A stretch of DNA of 64,000 nucleotides from Lepidodermella squamata (GCA_047495785.1 JBLDXI010000032.1:3720001-3784000), one strand, 5' to 3'. Counted from the first letter of the stretch, positions 30,918 to 42,495 are shown. Numbers and translations: made by a program. Notes: a model not told the origin generated them from the letters alone.

Positions 30918-33312
30918 TGTGAGTCACACGAAAGGCAATCGTGAAATCGCCAAATTGCCAAAATACCCCACACTTTCACTATCACTATCACTTCTCGATT
31001 CCCGAAACAAATTTTAAAGATGGATGACCCATCCAAATAAACCAAATATTTGTTAGCACAAACCTCAAGGCCAGCCGGCGGCCAAAAAACCCGAGTTAGC
31101 GCACCACTGGAATAGCGATCTTCCACACATTGGCGGGCGAATAATAGCTCGCGTCTTTACCGCGAACTCATGCGCGTGCGATCTTATGGCAAGATCGTAG
31201 CTCCACGGTTGATTTATATTACAGGAATGAATGCTCATCTAGTCCACAATTGGATAAGATTTACAAGGAATAGCTAATTTTATCTGAATTACGTACAAAG
31301 CGCTCTATTGCCGATTGAAATGCTTAAGCCAGCGACTCATTAACAGAACCTCATTAACAGCTTCGCATTTATTTTGTCGCCGCTATAATGACGGCGCCCC
31401 AAACTAACTACGCATGTAACTAACTAAAACTAACAGGTAATTGTTGATGATTTTTCCATGTCAACAAAATATTTGAAATTGGCGTACCGCGTGATTTGGT
31501 GACGAATTGGGAAATTCACAGCCGCCGGGCCTTTGGTTCTCCAGTTTCTCTGGTCGAAGCGCGAAATTCCATCGTATGCAAATTTTTCAAAGCATTTCAT
31601 TGGACCAGCCGCTGTCCAGCTTTAGCTCTAGCAAAGCTCGCTCTTCTCCAAACTCAATCTCTCCTAAAATCCTATTATAATAATGAAGAGTAATTTGGCA
31701 ACAAAAGCATACATGTATCGTTTCTTCGGTACACCAACTCGAGTCGTTCAAAAGCAAGTCTGTCATGCCTTGCTTCTTTTCCCTGAATGACCCAATCTGC
31801 AGAAACTGCGGCTTTACGCTTTCGTGCTCGAGATATTAGCAGATATCAAAACTAAATAAGCGAAACGTAAAATCTACAGTGGATGAAATCTATAATTATT
31901 TGATCCATTCAATATGATACAAAATCAAATAGAATAGTAGAACGAGGAAGATAAGGGTGATTCCGGAGTAACGGTGATGACGCTATGTAAAACTAAAACC
32001 TGTGTGAACCTGTAAAACTAAATTCAGGAGGGGCTCAAGCAAAACAGGCAACAGAGAAACTCAGCAAACGTTAGCAGCTGAAATCCTACGTAAATTATGA
32101 GAACGGTCAAAGCAATGATGCTCATTTGAACACTAAAAACTGGCAACTGACTGTCTGTTACCCAAATCACGAAGTTAGCCCTAAACCATTAGCGGGGCTT
32201 TGATGGAAGTTGTTTGATTGATGTCAAGTTTGTGCGAAATTTGCTGAAAACTCCACTTGCCACAAGTAGAAAACAATCGGGCCAATTTGTTACGAGTAGA
32301 AAACAGATGTGCCTATTTGTTACGAGTAGAAAACAAATATTGGAGTCGCAGTTTAACACTTGACAGGATGCTCCAAGAAGCCCCGTTTAAGATGACTTGG
32401 TCTCGACAGTAAGAGAGCCTCCCGGGCCTTCGTGATGATCATTTTTCAAAGGATTCAACATTGCGCGCGAGTGGACACTAATGGTTGAAAGTATAAGTAT
32501 TTGTTACGAGTAGAAAACAAATAGGTCAACTTGTTACGAGTAGAAAACAGATGCATCAACTTGTTATCAGTACTAAACATACGGATGAACTTGGATTCAT
32601 TGATGGGTTAGTCATTTTTTGGTCATTTTACAGGATCTAGAGGTTAAAGACAAACCTCTCCGTGTAAGTTCAGCGATGGAAATGGAAAATTTAGTGATAA
32701 CGTGCGCCTACCACAAGTTACTGGAGTGCTACAAGTGAAGAACAAGCCGAAGTCTCACAACAGATCTTGCAAATTAAATAAAAAATAAAAGCTTTAACAC
32801 GATTTCGAGGCAAATCTTCGGCGAAAATTAAAATGAAATTTCCCATGCGTGAATGCAATGAGAGAGACTTCATTTTGTTTCATCAGGATCAGGATCAGGA
32901 ATTACGATTTCTCCTCGCCCTGACGGACTCAAGCTTTCGCCATAAGGCGGAGCTTGTGAGAAAATCGCGAGCTTACGCTCTAGGAAAGTTTGAACTGGTT
33001 TACTAACTACGTAATTGAAATTCCTACCCCTGGTACTCCGGTTATTGCTAACTGTTTCTCCAGGGCCCAGGCATTAGTGCCTAGGTGGCTTTTTTGTCGT
33101 AACTCCTAATAAAAATTGAAAACCCGCCAAAAGACGTTCTTTTGGTTTTCAAATGAAATAAAATGAACAAACATTTTAAATTTTCGTTATATTATATTGC
33201 CAAAAACAATATTCATTTTTTAGTTATTTGAAAAGTGCGCGAATAGTTACCGCGCTTTTACCAGTCATGTTGGCGTTTGAAGTAGACTGAGGTGCAGTGT
33301 TTTGGCGTGCGT
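30918..33312. other. Gene-poor tract
   Basis: No gene recognised. Contains the 30 bp repeat clusters at 32260-32345 and 32509-32580, a CAAGCTTTCGCC..GGCGGAGCTTG palindrome near 32931-32957 and a CAGGAT triplication near 32884. ORFs at 30815-31126 and 31496-31693 are short and featureless. Confidence 0.45.
32260..32580 (+). repeat. 30 bp tandem repeat, two clusters of three
   Basis: Unit core TTGTTACGAGTAGAAAACA followed by about 11 variable bases. Copies lie near 32256, 32286 and 32316, then near 32510, 32531 and 32561, in direct orientation and at 30 bp period within clusters. The first and last copies are degenerate. TTTGTT and AACAAA within a unit can pair. About 165 bp of unrelated sequence separates the clusters. 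Confidence 0.75.
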
Positions 33313-36300
33313 TTATAATTGTGTGAGATGGATAAAATACTTTTTGTGTAGTCTTGTTCTGTGTGTTAGCGTGTTGTGTGTGTGTGTGTGAGTGTGAGTG
33401 CCAATGAATTGCGAAGACTCAACTGCATCTACGATCATTTGCTCAGGCACAGTCGCCAGCGGCATTGCTTGCTGCTGGTTGACAGTTGCTTGGACTTGAA
33501 CTGGTCGAACTGGTTGAACTTGTTGAACTGGTTGTTCATTCAATGGCATATCGTTTGCAATGCGGAATCGTTCGTTAGGCCCTATGTAGAAAAGCGACTC
33601 AGTTTCATCATCAGTTGGTCTCAGGCTCAAGTAGTGGAGGTGGCTGTAGGCTATTCTGTAGCAAAGGTTGGATGAATTCGTGCGTATCAAAATTGGCACC
33701 TCGGGGTCAAACGGTCTTTCTTTGCCTCGAGTAATGCGTGGTGGTAAATTGCCCATCTTGCCCGCGATCCTCCGAACACCCTTCGACTGTGGTATTAAAA
33801 AGAGTTAGAAAAAGCAGACAGCAAGTATGACGTTCGATGTACCGATTGTGAGTCGGTCGGTTTAGCAACGATGTTCGGTTCAGTTGGCGGTTCAGATGGC
33901 GTTTCAGATGACAGTTCAGATGGCGGATCAGTACGAGGTTCAGGTGGCAAGTCAATCGGTTGAGCTGTTGCTACAAGCGCGGACCCTGAGGTAGGCTGAG
34001 ATTCGGAAAAAAGCTGTCTCATAAGCTGAAAAGAATTATCATTTGAAGCTACGAAGGATTTCATGTCTACGATCAAATCTAAAGCACGGTTGACTTCCTC
34101 GGTATTGCTACACCTGTAAAAAATGGCTTTTCCAACATCTTTCAAGAGTAAAACTAGCTTAAAAAAATCAGAATCTCCGCTATCGGAATCGACAGAATTG
34201 CATATGCCTTCATGATCGTCGTAGTTGCTAAGCCAGCGGCGAGATGTAGCAAGAGGCAGCCATATAGATAATTTGAGAAATAGTTTAACAGCAATCAAGT
34301 GGCGACAGGGCATCAAAGATGATGCTGGGATTCCACACGAGCAAGTCTCATCGTGCATATTAACGGAGAAAGTCTTACAGCCATTGCGATTCTTAACTTC
34401 ATATATTTCATCATGTAAACAGACTACTTCTCGATTTTTTGAGAGCTCTAATTCTTTTTTCAGTAGTTTTTTTAAAGCGAAGTCGGTAAGTTTTGCATAC
34501 TCGATGGGAATACCATATCGTTCAAACCAAGTAGGTGTGTCATTTCGGCATTTCATTGCCTCATTCCTGCTAATTATACTTCTTTCAACATCAATTTCGA
34601 ACAAAGCTTTGAGAAGCGATCCGACGGAGTAATAAGCGGAAATCAGACAGGCTTTAATGGTGCGGTGGAATCGTTCTAGCCTATTATTTGTGTGATCATT
34701 CAGATGACAAACGCCAATCCTTGCATAACTTGCCCACATAGTTCGATCGTCTTGCCAATTTTTTATAAAATAATCATAGAGAGATTCAGCCATCACGTCC
34801 TTAGCAGTAGCAAACAATTTCTCATAGTCAGACTCATCCATAGCATAGAGCATTTGTTGCGCGAGATCGATGAATTTTTTCGCTACTGAGCTGTTAACTT
34901 TGCTCTTCGTAAGTTTTTTGCCCCAAGCTTGCATGACGTGAAAGCGACACAGTAAAATGCGAGTGATATTAAGATCAACGTGTGAACTAATTGCATCAAT
35001 TGCTTATTTGTCCTTATCTAGCATAACAGTTTTAATTTTTGGCTTAACTAATGGGTTCCATTCGAAGAACACGGCGAACGTCTGGTCGAAAACGTCGCGC
35101 GTTTCGTGAACAATTAGAGCGTGGAAAACGGCTTGGCCCGTGCCGTGGTTGTCCGTCACCATGATTAGCGGCATTTTGCGGTCGTTCACCTTGTACGTGC
35201 CTGATGAAGAACAAAAGGTGAAATTTCAATTAATTTGATGAATTATTTGAATTTAATTATTATTTTCTCAAATTTAGGTGTTAACAAACCATCAATATGC
35301 AAAACTTCGGGATGCAAGTTTGCCAGCTTCTGCTGCCTTCTTGTCTGAGTGCAAATCGCGATGACGTCGTTGGTTTCGTCGTCGACAAGCACGAGATAGT
35401 TCTGAAAACGTTGCAATGTCGCCCACAGTCGGTCTTCGGGATCATTCAATCCGTTTTTCCCTAGAAATGGACAAAATTGTAATTCAATACTTGATCAAAA
35501 AAGTGAGTTCAACTAACTTCTTAGCTGGTCAGAGAAATTCTGGATGTCTTTCCTAGTAGGCTGACGAGCAGAAAGTTTTCGAAGCATTCTCGCTTTAGCG
35601 GCTGGTTTCTGATGCCCGTCGATGGCAGCTTCAGCGATAGCACGGTCTGCCTTCGACCCTTTCGACAAGGCTGCTGTTCGACGATTGTAGTCCTGTTCGG
35701 TACGCTCATGGTTGTGCTCCATGTTTCGCGCGGTCACAGTATAGCCATCTCCGTCACTGCCCGTGACGCTGGCGTGCTTGACAATAACGCTGAAGGGACA
35801 GCCCTTCTTTTTGGATCGGGTCAGCTGCTCGCCGCCCTCGTCTCTGTGCTTTCCAGAGCACCAACAAGCGTAGTTCCGCTCAACAACGGTGTCGCCTGGA
35901 ACAGAATCGCCCAATGGGCTAAAATTCTTTTTCCCTTTGTTCTAAAAGTTATTTAAATAAACCTGAGTTTGTCTAAATTTGGCTATTGAAATCAAACCTT
36001 ATTGTTGTAGGCCTGCTTTTTGATGCTTTGAGGCATAATCAAGCCGAAAAGATTTTGTTCGGCAAAAGAGTTGAGTTGCGCTTCTATTTCTTTCAAGTTT
36101 GTAAAATGATGGCCTACAGATATTGCCGGACCGGCGTAGTTGGGAACTTCGGTCACGGATAAAACCTGAGGGCCGGGGTTCATCTCAACATCATTAGCTA
36201 ACAAGAGAACTCGATGATGGAAGTTCCAATCATGAACTATTAGTTTGGGAGTTGGTTGGCAAAAATGAAAGTTTTCTAAGACATAGACGTTGTTATCCTG

Positions 36301-36375
36301 GACTAAGCAAACACTTGGGTGTAAAACCTTATGACTGGTTACGAATGATAGCTTCAGAAGCAGAATAATAGCTCG
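33313..36375 (-). pseudogene. MULE-type transposase with 2A-like motif and one stop
   Basis: Minus-strand exons: open frame from 36375 to 35998, then 35941-35518, 35460-35290, 35200-33843 and 33786-33313. Introns of 56, 57, 89 and 56 bp all keep frame. Order of parts: 2A-like DVEMNPGP (36169-36192), a FAR1/WRKY-GCM1-like zinc finger with GCPF and EHNH, and an MULE DDE core with HIDGTYK, MLDKDK and RLERFHRTIK carrying the presumed acidic triad. A SWIM zinc finger follows (CSCG..CRHL), then a Pro/Glu-rich tail. A TAA at 35004-35006, just after MLDKDK, breaks the core. No ATG lies between the upstream TAG (36376) and the 2A motif, so a further upstream exon is needed. Terminal repeats were not found. 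Recently inactivated element, or a domesticated gene with a read error. Confidence 0.75.
33371..33399. repeat. (GT)n microsatellite
   Basis: Interrupted GTGTGTGTGTGAGTGTGAGTG run inside the C-terminal exon of the MULE protein, read there as a His-Thr stretch. Confidence 0.8.
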
Positions 36376-36645
36376 CTAGCGTTTCGGTATAACTCTCCAT
36401 TTGACGGTAATTATTTTACCGCAGCAAGCAAACAAGATCACCTCAATGCCTGTGCGGTATAATGAACGCCGCCGCGTATGTAAATTTTTACCGCACGCGG
36501 CGTTAGTTTTACCGTAAAAGCACTTGCGGTAGTTACTAGAAAATCCGTAAATCTGCGACTTAGTTCTCCGATAGGCGTAGATACCCAGCAGCAGCAAAGA
36601 CACGATTACGAGCATCAGGTAAATTCGAAAAATGATCAGAAACAT
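36376..36645 (-). other. Membrane-protein-like ORF upstream of the MULE
   Basis: 89 codons with an N-terminal TM segment (LMLVIVSLLLLGIYAY) and a Lys/Arg-rich remainder. It is in the same frame as the 2A-containing reading frame and separated from it only by the TAG at 36376. It could be the degraded N-terminus of the same element or unrelated. The stretch also holds an AACGCCGC..GCGGCGTT palindrome near 36465-36508. Confidence 0.25.
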
Positions 36646-37478
36646 AAGCGATGGAAAGCCGATGCAGAGGGCTGCTAAACAACCACATGTGGTGGCTCTG
36701 ACACTGAGACGTCATGCAAAAAGGATCACTAGGCTTGCTAGAAGCATCGCTAACTTGAACTTCAAAAACTTGAGCAGGAAGTGAACAATGTCAGCAATGA
36801 TTTCGAAAAAACCCTGAAACAAAAGGCTAACTGCGTCCGGTTCAGTGTGATGCAAAATACTGCCATCGACGAGTTTAGGCAACCCATCGTGGAACAACAC
36901 GTCGTACATGACCCCGTGATAATGGGTGTAACATAAAAGTAAAGCAACAGAAATGAAGTTGCAAACCGTAACGATCCCATACTAGTGATAGCTGCAAATA
37001 ATACTGACAATAAGAATAAACAATATAAACTCCAAATCTGACCAGATACAACAAAAGACTTTGTCGAGTTCACATTTGTTTCTTTTATTCGGCTTACACA
37101 TCGTTAATTACAAGCACTTGATAACAGCAAGGTGTACATTGAGTTAGCATGTAGCAGCCGCTGCTCGGTTCCAGGCTCCAATCAGTAGCCGATCAGTAAT
37201 GTTTGATAACTTGATGACAGTTGCATACCGCGCTACCTACGAGTCCACCCTCATCAGTAGCTGACTCAGTAGTGTTTGATTCCTTGATGACAGTTTCATG
37301 GCGTTTTGATGTACACCTCACTCCTGTGAAGAATAAAGGTCCATTTGGTTATGATAACGGTAGGTAGATAATAATACCTAACTTGCCTTCTCTGCTCGTT
37401 ATTTTATTTGTTATTTTATCATGACAGCTAAACCTGAAAAAGTGTACTGGGCCGCGAAACCTCACGTTTGATAAAAAG
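36646..37478. other. Gene-poor tract between the MULE and a small ORF
   Basis: A hydrophobic minus ORF at 36762-37073 (103 codons) has TM-like stretches but no recognisable family. Near 37187-37300 there are two similar AGTAG/GATCAGTAATGTTTGAT.. units, a short imperfect direct repeat. Nothing else supported. Confidence 0.35.
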
Positions 37479-37688
37479 ATGGATTTGCTGTCTTGGATTG
37501 CGGATGGTGTTATTCCACCGCGAATGCTTGATTACTTCAATGCTCTACCATGTGACATTTCTTCAGAGGAGAAACGCCGGGCATATGAAAATCGGCTAGC
37601 CCTGATTCGAGAAAAATATAAAGACAACGAATGGACAGCCGATGACGTGGATATGGCAGACGAAGAAGAGCTTGTCGACAGGCTTTGA
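37479..37688 (+). CDS. Small acidic hypothetical protein
   Basis: 69 codons from an ATG, strongly charged: MDLLSWIADGVIPPRMLDYF, then a Lys/Arg-rich helix (SSEEKRRAYENRLALIREKY) and an acidic end (DDVDMADEEELVDRL). Composition looks like real protein rather than chance. An AATAAA lies about 105 bp after the stop (near 37791). I do not recognise it; it could be the last exon of a larger gene or an element-borne ORF. Confidence 0.35.
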   Translation: MDLLSWIADGVIPPRMLDYFNALPCDISSEEKRRAYENRLALIREKYKDNEWTADDVDMADEEELVDRL

Positions 37689-38619
37689 ATTTTGGTATTG
37701 GTGTTATCCTCGTAATATATATAATATATAGTTTTACCTCTTGTTTTAATGTTTTCAATGATATTATTATTGTTATTGTGCAGAAATTGAAATAAATTTT
37801 TTGTAGTGTTTTAATGAAAAAATGCGTTGTTGTTGTTGTGTCTTTGAGCGGCTTCTGGTCAACGATAATGAACGGTGAAGAAAATCTTAGATAGCAGGCA
37901 CTTGAGAACAACATTTTCAGGGGAATTTTATTATTCTTCTCGTATTTTACGTCAAGTCTCAATAAATTTGTAGTTATCGGAGCTACCTGTTACGCACAAT
38001 GCAACGCAAAATAACAACGAATTTCCATAAAAGTTATGTCGCCTGGCCGCCCATGCTTTAATCGCGCATCATGCACAACAACATACATATGCGCACACTA
38101 ATAATAATAATAGTACGCCGACTGAAAAACCGCTCAAACAGCTTCAACGTGGCACTGGACGCTCGAAGTGCTTCGAATTATATATATTCTTGCTCATCGC
38201 ATCAAGGCCGTCAGTATGACACCGGTTTCGAGGCAAAATTCGTTAAAATAAGAAAATTTATTTTCCAATGTGCGTATATCATGGTTAAGCTACATTACTG
38301 CACGGCGCCGACGATTTCGGGCAGTACGGTAATTTCTTTGGTTGAAATCTTTGCTGTCAGACTCCTTTCAAGATTTGCCAGCCAAACACTGAATTACCTG
38401 AATGTACCAGACAGGCGGGCCTAAAAACTGCAGTGCATATATCAAGTAACTAGCAATTTGCCGGAAAACATTAAATCTAAACCATCTCTGAAAGTTTGCT
38501 GAAGATTAGCAGTTAAAAACGTGCGTTATCGTGAGTTTGGTGGTGCCAATTGCTTATAGCAATGGATAACTGTCACGCAACACCTGATTGAAACATAACT
38601 CGTCTTCTATTCCAAATCA
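37689..38619. other. Repeat-bearing spacer before receptor copy C
   Basis: Holds the dispersed repeat at 38050-38325 and, from about 38515, the duplicated 5' flank shared with receptor copy B. No gene seen. Confidence 0.45.
38050..38325 (+). repeat. Dispersed repeat copy 2 (inverted mate at 26510-26770)
   Basis: Same blocks as the first copy in opposite orientation: CACACTAATAATAATAATAGTA, CGCCGACTGAAAA, ACCGGTTTCGAGGCAAAATTCG, ATGGTTAAGC and CATTACTGCACGGCGCCGACGA. It ends about 300 bp before receptor copy C. Confidence 0.7.
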
Positions 38620-39663
38620 ATGTCGGATATCACCGATAAGCAAATTCACTGCAACTATACGAATGACTTGCCTGTGGCGTTCGTTCCGCCTAATATTTGG
38701 TGTTTCGGCGGGTATTATCGACAGATATTCGCCGACTTCATTTATCCTTACACCGCGCTCGTTGGAATATGCCTGAGCTTTCTCTCCTGTCATATTCTTG
38801 GGCGACTAACATTTGTGGCGAAGCACCGAAACTTTAAACACGTGTTCTGGCAACCGGCTTTCGTTCTGCTGAGATCGATTTCGATTTGCACAGTAGCGTT
38901 CTACTTAACATCGATCCCCATAATCATTGATAAGTGCTCACTGGACGGTCTATGCGGACCGAAAACGAAAGCTATAGGTTACGCGCAGGCCCAGCTCGTT
39001 TACTTCTTGTCGATTCTCGGTAACGACATGGCCCATTGGTGCAATTTCGCTTTAGTTGCATTTTTTGGAATCGAGCGAACTTACCGGCTTAAAAAATTGA
39101 AATTTAGGACAAGACGTTCCCGCCGTTGTTGTTTTTTGGCGGTGCTATTCAGCATTTTTAAGACATACTCCATCAAAACCAGCCGTGCTGTGATGAAAAC
39201 TGGCAGCGTTTGGGTTGCCACAGTAGTGGTACCCATTGATGATGGAAAGGATCACCCGCTTACAGCAAATCTCAATATACTCGAACAGGCTTTAACTGTC
39301 GCCGTAAACAGCATCGCTATCTGCTTCCATGTTTACGTTTGCTACATCCTGGTTAAAATGACTCGGAGAAGGCGTTCTAGCGTTGATGCCGAACCTTCCT
39401 ATGTCAACGAATCCCTTCTGACCAAACTATATCTTGTAATTTCTGGGCTCTTTTTATTGCATCTTTCATATTCCATCGGCTACATGATATTCCGTGTAAA
39501 TTATGTGTCGGACGATCTTTGTTCATCATGTGATATCACATCTATTGTCATTGAAACATACAACTCCTTGTTATATTTGTCCGAGTTTGCTACCGCTATT
39601 CTCGTTTTTGTCGTCATGAGAGTAGGTGACCGGAAAGCTGCGTCAAGAACCCAAACGATCTGA
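38620..39663 (+). CDS. Divergent rhodopsin-like 7TM receptor, copy C
   Basis: One exon, 347 residues, seven hydrophobic segments with the same layout as copy B: MSDITDKQIHCNYTND N-terminus, FFGIERTYRLKKL after TM3, Arg-rich third intracellular loop, CSSCD before TM7. Differences from copy B cluster in the second extracellular loop (around VVVPIDDGKDHPL) and the TM6-TM7 region, as expected if ligand contacts are diverging. Reading frame intact. About 13.5 kb of repeat-rich DNA separates the two copies. Confidence 0.82.
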   Translation: MSDITDKQIHCNYTNDLPVAFVPPNIWCFGGYYRQIFADFIYPYTALVGICLSFLSCHILGRLTFVAKHRNFKHVFWQPAFVLLRSISICTVAFYLTSIPIIIDKCSLDGLCGPKTKAIGYAQAQLVYFLSILGNDMAHWCNFALVAFFGIERTYRLKKLKFRTRRSRRCCFLAVLFSIFKTYSIKTSRAVMKTGSVWVATVVVPIDDGKDHPLTANLNILEQALTVAVNSIAICFHVYVCYILVKMTRRRRSSVDAEPSYVNESLLTKLYLVISGLFLLHLSYSIGYMIFRVNYVSDDLCSSCDITSIVIETYNSLLYLSEFATAILVFVVMRVGDRKAASRTQTI

Positions 39664-40981
39664 ACAGTATTTTGTGTTTCTGCGATCGGTTTTCCTCCTC
39701 AGATTGTAATATTGGTTGCGATATAATCCAATCGACCCGATACATATATTGCCAAAATAAGGTCTTCACGGTGGTGTGATAGCATATGTTCAGGTGATTA
39801 TATTGTAATATCTGGATAGGAAAATTAGGAATTTTTCATCAACTGATTGTTTGATAAACGCTTAATCACTACATGGGTACCTACTTGAAATACGTGATAA
39901 GAGATGTTTACAGTTTGATTCAATCTTGACTAATAACTTGCTTCTATTACAACTGAGCCATCTCAATTTACTTGAACAGGATGAATGGCCAAATTGAATA
40001 TATTTCATTGCAACCCACCCGGTAAACGACGGTTTTAGTATCTTCGGTGATGATGTATGTGCTTATGATGCAAGCTTGCTGTCATACGGATGAATGACCT
40101 TCTTGAAATCGGTAAAATTATGAAAATTGTGGGCAGTTAATCAAAGATGACGTAGCAGACGGAAATTATGTAACCTTGTCTTCAAAAGCGCTATCGAATA
40201 AAGAAAATGCGATGCTATAGGATAGGACGACAGAGGTCCCCGGAACCTCCTAGCGCGACCCAAACCTTGCATGTCTCATTCTCGCCCCTAAAACGTTTTC
40301 CTCAGGGAATCAATTTTAATCAAATTTCATTTATTTCAAACGATCTCGAGCGATCCTGATGATGATTTTGTCGCGTTCAGATTATAAAACTCGAACTGAA
40401 GATTCGCTTGGACAAGGTATGCCGTTTATGCAGCCGCTGAACCCTGGTCATTCTGCTGGTTATTCAGCTACGGACAGTGGGCTTTGAGTCGATCCATGAA
40501 TTGCTGACCTTTTCGATAGTTTCTTCGACCTTTTCTTCAGCAAGTCGCGTGATAAAAATGCGTCGTCTCAGGCTGGCTTCGCTGCGATGATGTTCATAAT
40601 GAAAGGTTCACCAGCTGCTAAATTCATTTCGGTTCGTGAAACCCAAATCAGCTCGGAGTTTTGATCTGAGCACCGAAACATGATTTTCGAATAATTATGA
40701 TACGAATCAATCTTTGCAGATGAGATATCTTGAAAACATTCATGCTATCATCACCTTGCACCTCGCAAGATGACGTGACAATGGTCACGCCTGTAATAAA
40801 TGTTAATGGATTGCGTGTCGGCTCGGTTTAAATTTCTGCTAATACTAGCGGAAATCATGCATCGATTTTGACGCGCCATGCGTTTCGAAGCTCGAAAGTG
40901 TTTTCATTTCGCTAAAATCATCGCTCTTTTCACAGGCTAAAAAGTATTCAGCTAATTCTCTATTCTCAGAACTTCAAGAGA
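39664..40981. other. Spacer between receptor copy C and the class A GPCR
   Basis: About 1.3 kb. The first 150 bp match the 3' flank of receptor copy B (GATACATATATT and AAGGTCT blocks). The rest shows no ORF, RNA gene or repeat that I can support. Confidence 0.5.
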
Positions 40982-42417
40982 ATGATGACTGAGCAATCGA
41001 ATGAAAGCGATCCAATTGTTGGGCCAGTTTGTCCTGAAGACCCGCTTGTAATTAGACTTCTCAATCCGCCCATTTTACCGGCGATCAAGAGCTACGGCGG
41101 CAAAAATGCGACGAATTCCACTTGGACGCCATTCAATGATGAACTTAGTCTCGCGGGAAAGCTGATTTTCGGCGGTTTCACGCCAATCGTATGTTTACTC
41201 GGCGTGGTCAGCTGCCTTTTGACCGTAATCACAGTGCGCAGCAGACGCCTATCTTCGCCAACCTATTTCTTCATTCAACTCATTGCAATATTTTATTGCG
41301 TCTCGCTATCTGCCGAATTTTTTCACTTCGTTATTACCGCATTACTACCCGGATTTTACTTCACGAAACTGATCAAAGTCTACGTAACTTGGCCACTGAT
41401 AGAATGGTCGAGCACTAATTGCCTTTTGCTCACGACAACCATGATAATGGACAGGTATGTTATCTTTCATTATCCGATCATAATTCTAAAATGCTGGAAT
41501 TAAAAGCTTTGATGGTAAATTTAAACTGTTTCAAGCAATTTCTGATCGAGAATTTCCCAATCAAGAGATTTTAATTGCTTTTCCATATAATATTACTAAA
41601 GGGTTGTAGCTATTCACCGAATCACTTCGGCTTCGCCTGGTTGCATATTCGAAAAGCAAAAGCGTGTAAAATCCGCTTGCCACATGATTTTCTGGATGGC
41701 AACGATTATCGCCGTGCCGACTATGTTCATGTACACAATTTCAGGCGAGCACAATTGCGTCGTGGAGCGATGGGGCAGTTGGCAAACGGACCTGCTCGGC
41801 GACTTCACAATATTCATCCACGTGAAATACGTCATCATCAATTTCTGTGAGAATTTAACTTCTCCAAACAAAAATCTAGAAATTTGTTCATTATAGCCTC
41901 AATCTGTCTCATGCTGCTGTTTAACCTTTGTTTGATTTACTCTTGCGTTTGCGAGGCGATTCCTTCACTATCTCTGCGGAACGCTTTGATTAGTCGAAAT
42001 GACAATCAAAAGCGGCGCCAATCTAAAATGACAATGCTGCGACCGCGTACTGAAAGTTCTGAGGCGATTGAGAAGCTGGAAGCCCAAAGACGGGCTCTCA
42101 CGATTAGCGTCATTGTTCATGTTACGCTGACCATTATGGCCGAGAGTAATCGGATGCTTTTCGACGATATAACTGCTTACGGTCTGCGCCGTTTGCTCAA
42201 TATTCAAGCCGACGACTTGCTGCCCTACTCTCGCTCTGCTCTCAGTCAAGCATGCCTCGTTTTCGAAGGCACTGCTCTGTTTTTGTGCCAATACGCGTTC
42301 AACTCCAAGTTCCGACGTGTTTTCGGTCGACAGGGCCTTCGTATTAAAGGCCGCCGCCCCGAGCAGCCAATAGAGCGCCTATTTTTATCATCGGGCGACG
42401 AAGCCAATGGCTTGTAA
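40982..42417 (+). CDS. Class A GPCR, FMRFamide-receptor-like
   Basis: Exons 40982-41454, 41602-41846 and 41897-42417 (introns 147 and 50 bp), 412 residues. A glycosylated N-terminus (KNATNSTW) leads to TM1 (GFTPIVCLLGVVSCLLTVIT) and TM2 (YFFIQLIAIFYCVSLSAEFF). TM3 ends in MIMDR, and the following exon begins V-V-A-I-H-R, so the DRY motif is DRV. TM4 is MIFWMATIIAVPTMFMYTIS. An EHNCVVERWG loop holds the Cys expected to bond with TM3. TM6-TM7 are encoded in exon 3. The fold resembles invertebrate FMRFamide/neuropeptide receptors, acting at the plasma membrane through G proteins; the ligand is inference. Confidence 0.78.
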
Positions 42418-42495
42418 AAAACTCTAGACTTCATTTATTTCCAAAATCCAAAAATAGCTGTAAATTATACTGTGAAATGTTGTAATTCAATCATG

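Noticed and set aside
32260-32580. CRISPR-like array
   Set aside because: 30 bp period leaves only about 11 variable bases per unit; no cas genes; eukaryotic context.
33376-33675. 99-codon plus-strand ORF
   Set aside because: Shadow of the MULE C-terminal exon, including its GT microsatellite.
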